Below are positions 6,875 to 9,079 of a DNA stretch of 9,079 nt, in pieces. Source of the stretch: Pseudomonas sp. (GTDB taxonomy: Bacteria; Pseudomonadota; Gammaproteobacteria; Pseudomonadales; Pseudomonadaceae). Under the pieces are notes generated by a model. That model saw nothing but the letters and a program-made list of their open reading frames with translations. It had not been told where the DNA came from and ran no database searches. Where the stretch lies: contig DQAA01000593.1 in the NCBI GenBank assembly GCA_003523465.1, forward strand, positions 1-9,079, read 5' to 3'. A program made the translations under genes and the position numbers. How positions within the stretch are numbered: position 1 is the first letter of the stretch; each line of letters begins with the position of its first letter.

Positions 6875-6888
6875 CCCTGCGCAAAGGG
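6875..6888 (+). promoter_or_regulatory. Mini-hairpin holding the ribosome site of gene E
   Basis: CCCT (6875-6878), a six-base loop, AGGG (6885-6888). The AAGGG is the Shine-Dalgarno sequence, 7 nt before the ATG at 6896. Position and pairing logic match A and B, but the stem bases differ (CCCT/AGGG against CCTC/GAGG). Confidence 0.4.
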
Positions 6889-6895
6889 CTTGGCC

Positions 6896-7381
6896 ATGGC
6901 GACCCATTACAACAACGACGCCGCTTTCGATTGTGCATTCGCTGACGACGCATTCCTCCCGCTGCCACCCACGACTCACTGGGAACAGTCGGCCTTGCTG
7001 GCGGACGGCAAGATCCTCATGGCCAGCGTCGACACCGACGTCGGCGCCTTCCTGCTGACCCGTCACCTGAGCAGCGGCGCGCTGGACGACACCTTCGGCG
7101 AGCACGGCGTGCAGCGCATTGCCAGCGAGGTGGCCAGCAGCGTCACCAGCCTGTCGCTGGAGCTGGAGTCCGACGGGCGCCTGTTCCTGCAAGGCACCCT
7201 GAACGACCGCTTCACCGCCCGCCACGGCACCTGGCTGTTGCGGGTCCTGCCGAGCACGGCGGCCAGGGTCCACCTTGGGGTTGGTGCCTTCCTCAGCACC
7301 TCCCGTTCACCACTGGCCAGCGAAATGCTCGTGCGGGTGCGCGCGGCGGGATCGGCGTGGTGGTCGCAAGCGGGTCAGTGA
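6896..7381 (+). pseudogene. Delta-60 propeller copy E, truncated after about two blades
   Basis: The frame gives 161 residues against about 400 in A-D. Residues about 14-110 align with the start of the paralogues: a weakened N-terminal strand (FDCAFADDAF, with the glycines lost), LLADGKILMAS, a good LDDTFGEHG, then LESDGRLFLQG and LLRVLPS. After that the expected D-x-x-F-G is eroded to VHLGVGAF, and the last 29 or so residues match no paralogue. The stop (7379-7381) lies just past the end of the convergent cyclase gene, overlapping it by seven bases. It cannot build a closed propeller alone. I chose ATG 6896 over the in-frame TTG at 6890 because it restores the 79-bp promoter distance and the Shine-Dalgarno spacing. 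It is most likely a decaying remnant, though a short functional product or a donor for recombination is possible. Confidence 0.75.
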
Positions 7382-8655
7382 GACGCGGCGGGCTCTTCCC
7401 GGTCGCCCTGGACCAGACGGTTGCGTCCTGCCTGCTTGGCCCGATACAGGGCGAGATCGGCAACCCGCAGCAATGCGCCAAGGGCGATGCTGTCATCACT
7501 ACCGTCGGGATCGTGGCTGGCACTGCCGATACTCAACGTCACTCGCCCCAGCGGGCTGGCGACATGCTCCAGATGGGCATCGAAGACCTGATGACAGAGA
7601 TAGCGCGCCACGCTGAAAGCGCCCTGGGCATCGGTGTCGGGCAGGATCACCGCGAACTCCTCGCCGCCGTAGCGACACACCTGGTCCCCCGGTCGTTGCA
7701 GGGATTGCCCCAGCAACATGGCGATGCGCCGCAGGCACTCGTCGCCGGCCTGGTGACCGTAGTGGTCGTTGAACACCTTGAAGTGATCCACATCCACCAT
7801 CAGCAGCGACAGCGGCCGGCCCTCGCGGCGGGCGCGGGCCTTTTCCTGTAGCAGCGCTTCGTCGAAGCGGCGGCGATTGGGCAGGCCGGTGAGGAAATCG
7901 TACTGGGCCATGCGCAACAGACTGTTTTCCGCCTCGTGGCGCAGGTGGGTATTGCGCTCGATCGAGGCCAGCAACTGGTTGTGAGTGTTGATCCACAGGC
8001 CCAGTTCGTTGGTTTCGTGGCCCTTGACCAGCGGCAACTGGTGTTCGCTGGGGCGGTCGGGATTGATCAGGGTGAGGTGCTCGATGATCCGCGACAGTGG
8101 CTTGGTCAGCAGCCAGTGATAGACCAGGTACAGCACCAGGCCCATGGCCAGGGCGCGCAGCACCCCGGAAATGAAGATGATCACCGAGCTGAAGATAAAG
8201 CTCTCGCCGTAGCTGGCGGTATCCAGGGTGATATTCAGGTCGCCGTAGTACTCGCTGTACGGACCGCGACCAAGCAATTGGGTGGTGAAGGAGCGTTCCT
8301 GGCCGAGGATCGGGTCGGTCAGCCAGCGGGTGCGGGTTTCCTGCAGCGGGCGGGATTTTTCCGCGAGCATGGTTTCGTTGGGGTGGCCGATGGAGGCCAT
8401 GCGCACCGACTTGTCCTGGAACAGCCCCTCGATGACCTGCATGCCCATTTCCCGGTCGAGGCTGTACACCGCCTGGGTCGACGGGTCGCGGAACATGTCA
8501 AGGATACGCTGGGCATCGCTGGCCACGGCCTGGCGGGTCTTGTAGGCGTCGAACACGATCTGCGCACAGCTGAGCACCACTCCGACGATCAGCGCCGAAA
8601 GCAGGACAACCCTGAGCAACTTGACCGATAAGCTGTTCTTGAATTCCAGCTTCAA
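7375..8655 (-). CDS. Membrane-bound diguanylate cyclase (GGEEF) with BifA-like sensor half
   Basis: Predicted to make c-di-GMP from two GTP at the inner membrane. In 426-residue numbering: membrane helix at about 13-34, a periplasmic domain at 35-155, a second helix at about 156-179, a linker at 180-248, and a GGDEF domain from DFLTGLPNR (253-261) to about 416. The active site is GGEEF at 330-334, with the inhibitory RxxD site (RPGD, 321-324) five residues before it, so the cyclase should be active and product-inhibited. No EAL domain follows. I prefer the TTG start at 8655-8653 (MKLEFKNSLSVK) because AAGGAA lies 6 nt upstream; an ATG at 8688 would add eleven residues and has no good ribosome site. 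From memory, the first 261 residues resemble BifA, which neighbours sodB in other Pseudomonas but carries GGDQF plus EAL and is about 690 residues long. The gene converges on propeller copy E with a seven-base overlap; I see no terminator between them. Confidence 0.85.
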   Translation of the reverse strand: MKLEFKNSLSVKLLRVVLLSALIVGVVLSCAQIVFDAYKTRQAVASDAQRILDMFRDPSTQAVYSLDREMGMQVIEGLFQDKSVRMASIGHPNETMLAEKSRPLQETRTRWLTDPILGQERSFTTQLLGRGPYSEYYGDLNITLDTASYGESFIFSSVIIFISGVLRALAMGLVLYLVYHWLLTKPLSRIIEHLTLINPDRPSEHQLPLVKGHETNELGLWINTHNQLLASIERNTHLRHEAENSLLRMAQYDFLTGLPNRRRFDEALLQEKARARREGRPLSLLMVDVDHFKVFNDHYGHQAGDECLRRIAMLLGQSLQRPGDQVCRYGGEEFAVILPDTDAQGAFSVARYLCHQVFDAHLEHVASPLGRVTLSIGSASHDPDGSDDSIALGALLRVADLALYRAKQAGRNRLVQGDREEPAASH

Positions 8656-8689
8656 TGGGAGTTCCTTAATCCATGCGCCTGGCATCATT

Positions 8690-8708
8690 TTGCCATCAAT
8701 GATGGCAA
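8690..8708. promoter_or_regulatory. Perfect 19-bp palindrome upstream of the cyclase gene
   Basis: TTGCCATCA, one central base, TGATGGCAA. A further related half-site, GGCATCA, lies at 8681-8687. It sits about 35 bp upstream of the preferred TTG start. It could be a repressor operator, or a hairpin in the 5' leader. I do not recognise the binding protein. Confidence 0.5.
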
Positions 8709-8727
8709 TCCACTATCGGCCTGTACA

Positions 8728-8758
8728 CGGGAAATGTGTGGGTTTTTTGCATTTCCCG
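8728..8758. promoter_or_regulatory. Second inverted repeat upstream of the cyclase gene
   Basis: CGGGAAATG (8728-8736) and CATTTCCCG (8750-8758) form a perfect nine-base inverted repeat around 13 bases that include a run of six T. It lies 19 bp from the palindrome at 8690-8708, in the same upstream region. It is a possible operator or leader hairpin. A terminator is less likely, since the T-run is in the loop rather than after the stem. Confidence 0.45.
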
Positions 8759-8796
8759 CGGCCTGGTCCATCTCTTCCGGCGGACCTTCAGCACTG

Positions 8797-8824
8797 TATC
8801 GGTTGACCTGCCGCGCGACTTGAG
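8797..8824 (-). promoter_or_regulatory. Possible FliA (sigma28)-like promoter for the cyclase gene
   Basis: On the minus strand, CTCAAGT (8824-8818), 14 bp and ACCGATA (8803-8797) resemble the flagellar sigma factor consensus (TCAAGT or TAAAGT, about 13 bp, GCCGATAA). It would give a leader of about 135 nt that includes both inverted repeats. Flagellar-regulon control would suit a c-di-GMP enzyme, but the match is imperfect and the spacer is a base long. Confidence 0.3.
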
Positions 8825-8906
8825 TGCCGAACGACGAAAGATTTCCAAGGGGTTGATGTTAGCGTGCCTTGTGCTGGCGGCAAGCGCGAGGGCCCTGTGC
8901 AATGGC

Positions 8907-8934
8907 GAAAAAAAACCCGGCCGGGGCCGGGTTT
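8907..8934 (-). terminator. Intrinsic terminator of sodB
   Basis: Read on the minus strand, AAACCCGGC, a four-base loop and GCCGGGTTT (8934-8913) form a nine-pair stem followed by a continuous T-run (to 8908). It lies 17 bp after the sodB stop codon, the classical position and form for rho-independent termination, and separates sodB from the cyclase gene. Confidence 0.92.
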
Positions 8935-8951
8935 CTTCAGGAGCGCGAGGC

Positions 8952-9079
8952 TCAGGCAGTGAAGGTCTTGCCTTCGAACTGCTCGGCAACGAACTTCCAG
9001 TTGACCAGGTTCCAGAACGCCTCGACGTACTTAGGACGGACGTTGCGGTAGTCGATGTAGTAGGCGTGTTCCCAGACGT
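8952..9079 (-). CDS. sodB: Iron superoxide dismutase, C-terminal 41 residues
   Basis: Cytoplasmic Fe-dependent superoxide dismutase, converting superoxide to hydrogen peroxide and oxygen. Only the last 41 residues and the stop (8954-8952) are in the window. They start at [12 protein letters not shown], the family signature with the C-terminal metal ligands: the His is the fourth residue visible, and the preceding ligand Asp codon is split by the window edge, with its last two bases (AC) present. The ending, [21 protein letters not shown], fits pseudomonad SodB. An intrinsic terminator follows directly. The gene is transcribed in the same direction as the cyclase gene but as a separate unit. 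Confidence 0.97.
   Translation of the reverse strand, partial: VWEHAYYIDYRNVRPKYVEAFWNLVNWKFVAEQFEGKTFTA

Larger units (their letters stand above)
1364..7381 (+). repeat. Tandem array of five delta-60 propeller genes (A-E)
   Basis: Five same-strand paralogues follow one another with no other gene between them. Gaps are 214 bp (A-B), 215 bp (B-C), 94 bp (C-D) and 94 bp (D-E). A and B are the closest pair: a 52-base stretch at 2321-2372 and 3747-3798 differs at three positions. C is the most diverged in its final strand, ending RYLTSST where A, B and D end ARYLG. Four copies share one promoter module at a fixed distance from the start codon. The layout indicates repeated local duplication of a gene together with its promoter. 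Confidence 0.9.

Noticed and set aside
6890..6898. TTG at 6890 as the start of copy E
   Set aside because: The ATG two codons later gives the same 79-bp promoter distance as A, B and C and better Shine-Dalgarno spacing.
8656..8688. ATG at 8688 as the start of the cyclase gene
   Set aside because: It adds eleven residues, has no ribosome site and begins at the edge of the palindrome; the TTG at 8655 has AAGGAA at the right distance and starts the conserved MKLEFKNSLSVK sequence.
8713..8720. GCCGATAG on the minus strand as a sigma28 -10 element
   Set aside because: It matches the -10 consensus, but the position of the -35 holds CACACA instead of a TCAAGT or TAAAGT-type element.

Overview
The window looks like a piece of a Pseudomonas chromosome, probably from the fluorescens/putida side of the genus. 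It is GC-rich. The right edge carries the C-terminus of an iron superoxide dismutase (sodB), and the next gene begins like BifA, which from memory lies beside sodB in P. aeruginosa and P. putida. I cannot name the species.

Layout, left to right. Bases 1-1018 (minus): an MFS transporter cut by the window edge, with a leader of about 275 nt, a sigma70-like promoter at 1300-1329, a strong hairpin and a possible 47-codon small ORF. Bases 1364-7381 (plus): five tandem paralogues of the uncharacterised delta-60 repeat family, here called A to E. A-D are complete at 398, 405, 402 and 403 residues; E is cut to 161. Bases 7375-8655 (minus): a membrane diguanylate cyclase with an intact GGEEF active site, RxxD inhibitory site and no EAL domain. 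Bases 8656-8951: its upstream region, with two perfect inverted repeats, and the sodB terminator. Bases 8952-9079 (minus): the end of sodB.

The main discovery is in the array. A, B, C and E each carry the same promoter module with the same geometry: a 16-bp dyad related to CTGACATTTTTGTCAG, immediately followed by a -35-like hexamer, 17 bp, a -10-like hexamer (TAAAAA or TAGAAA), and the ATG. The dyad start is exactly 79 bp from the ATG in all four, although the filler sequence has diverged. The dyad fits the CT-N12-AG pattern of LuxR-type (lux/las) boxes and sits where a LuxR activator would contact RNA polymerase. I infer a quorum-sensing or LuxR-solo regulon made of a family of probably seven-bladed beta-propeller proteins without signal peptides. 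Copy D lacks the module and is probably read through from C. Copy E is truncated but keeps the most perfect dyad.

A second notable feature is the diguanylate cyclase. Its sensor half looks like BifA, a c-di-GMP phosphodiesterase with GGDQF and EAL domains, but its catalytic half is an ordinary active cyclase domain. It may be a chimera formed by deletion between two neighbouring GGDEF genes, next to the broken end of propeller copy E.
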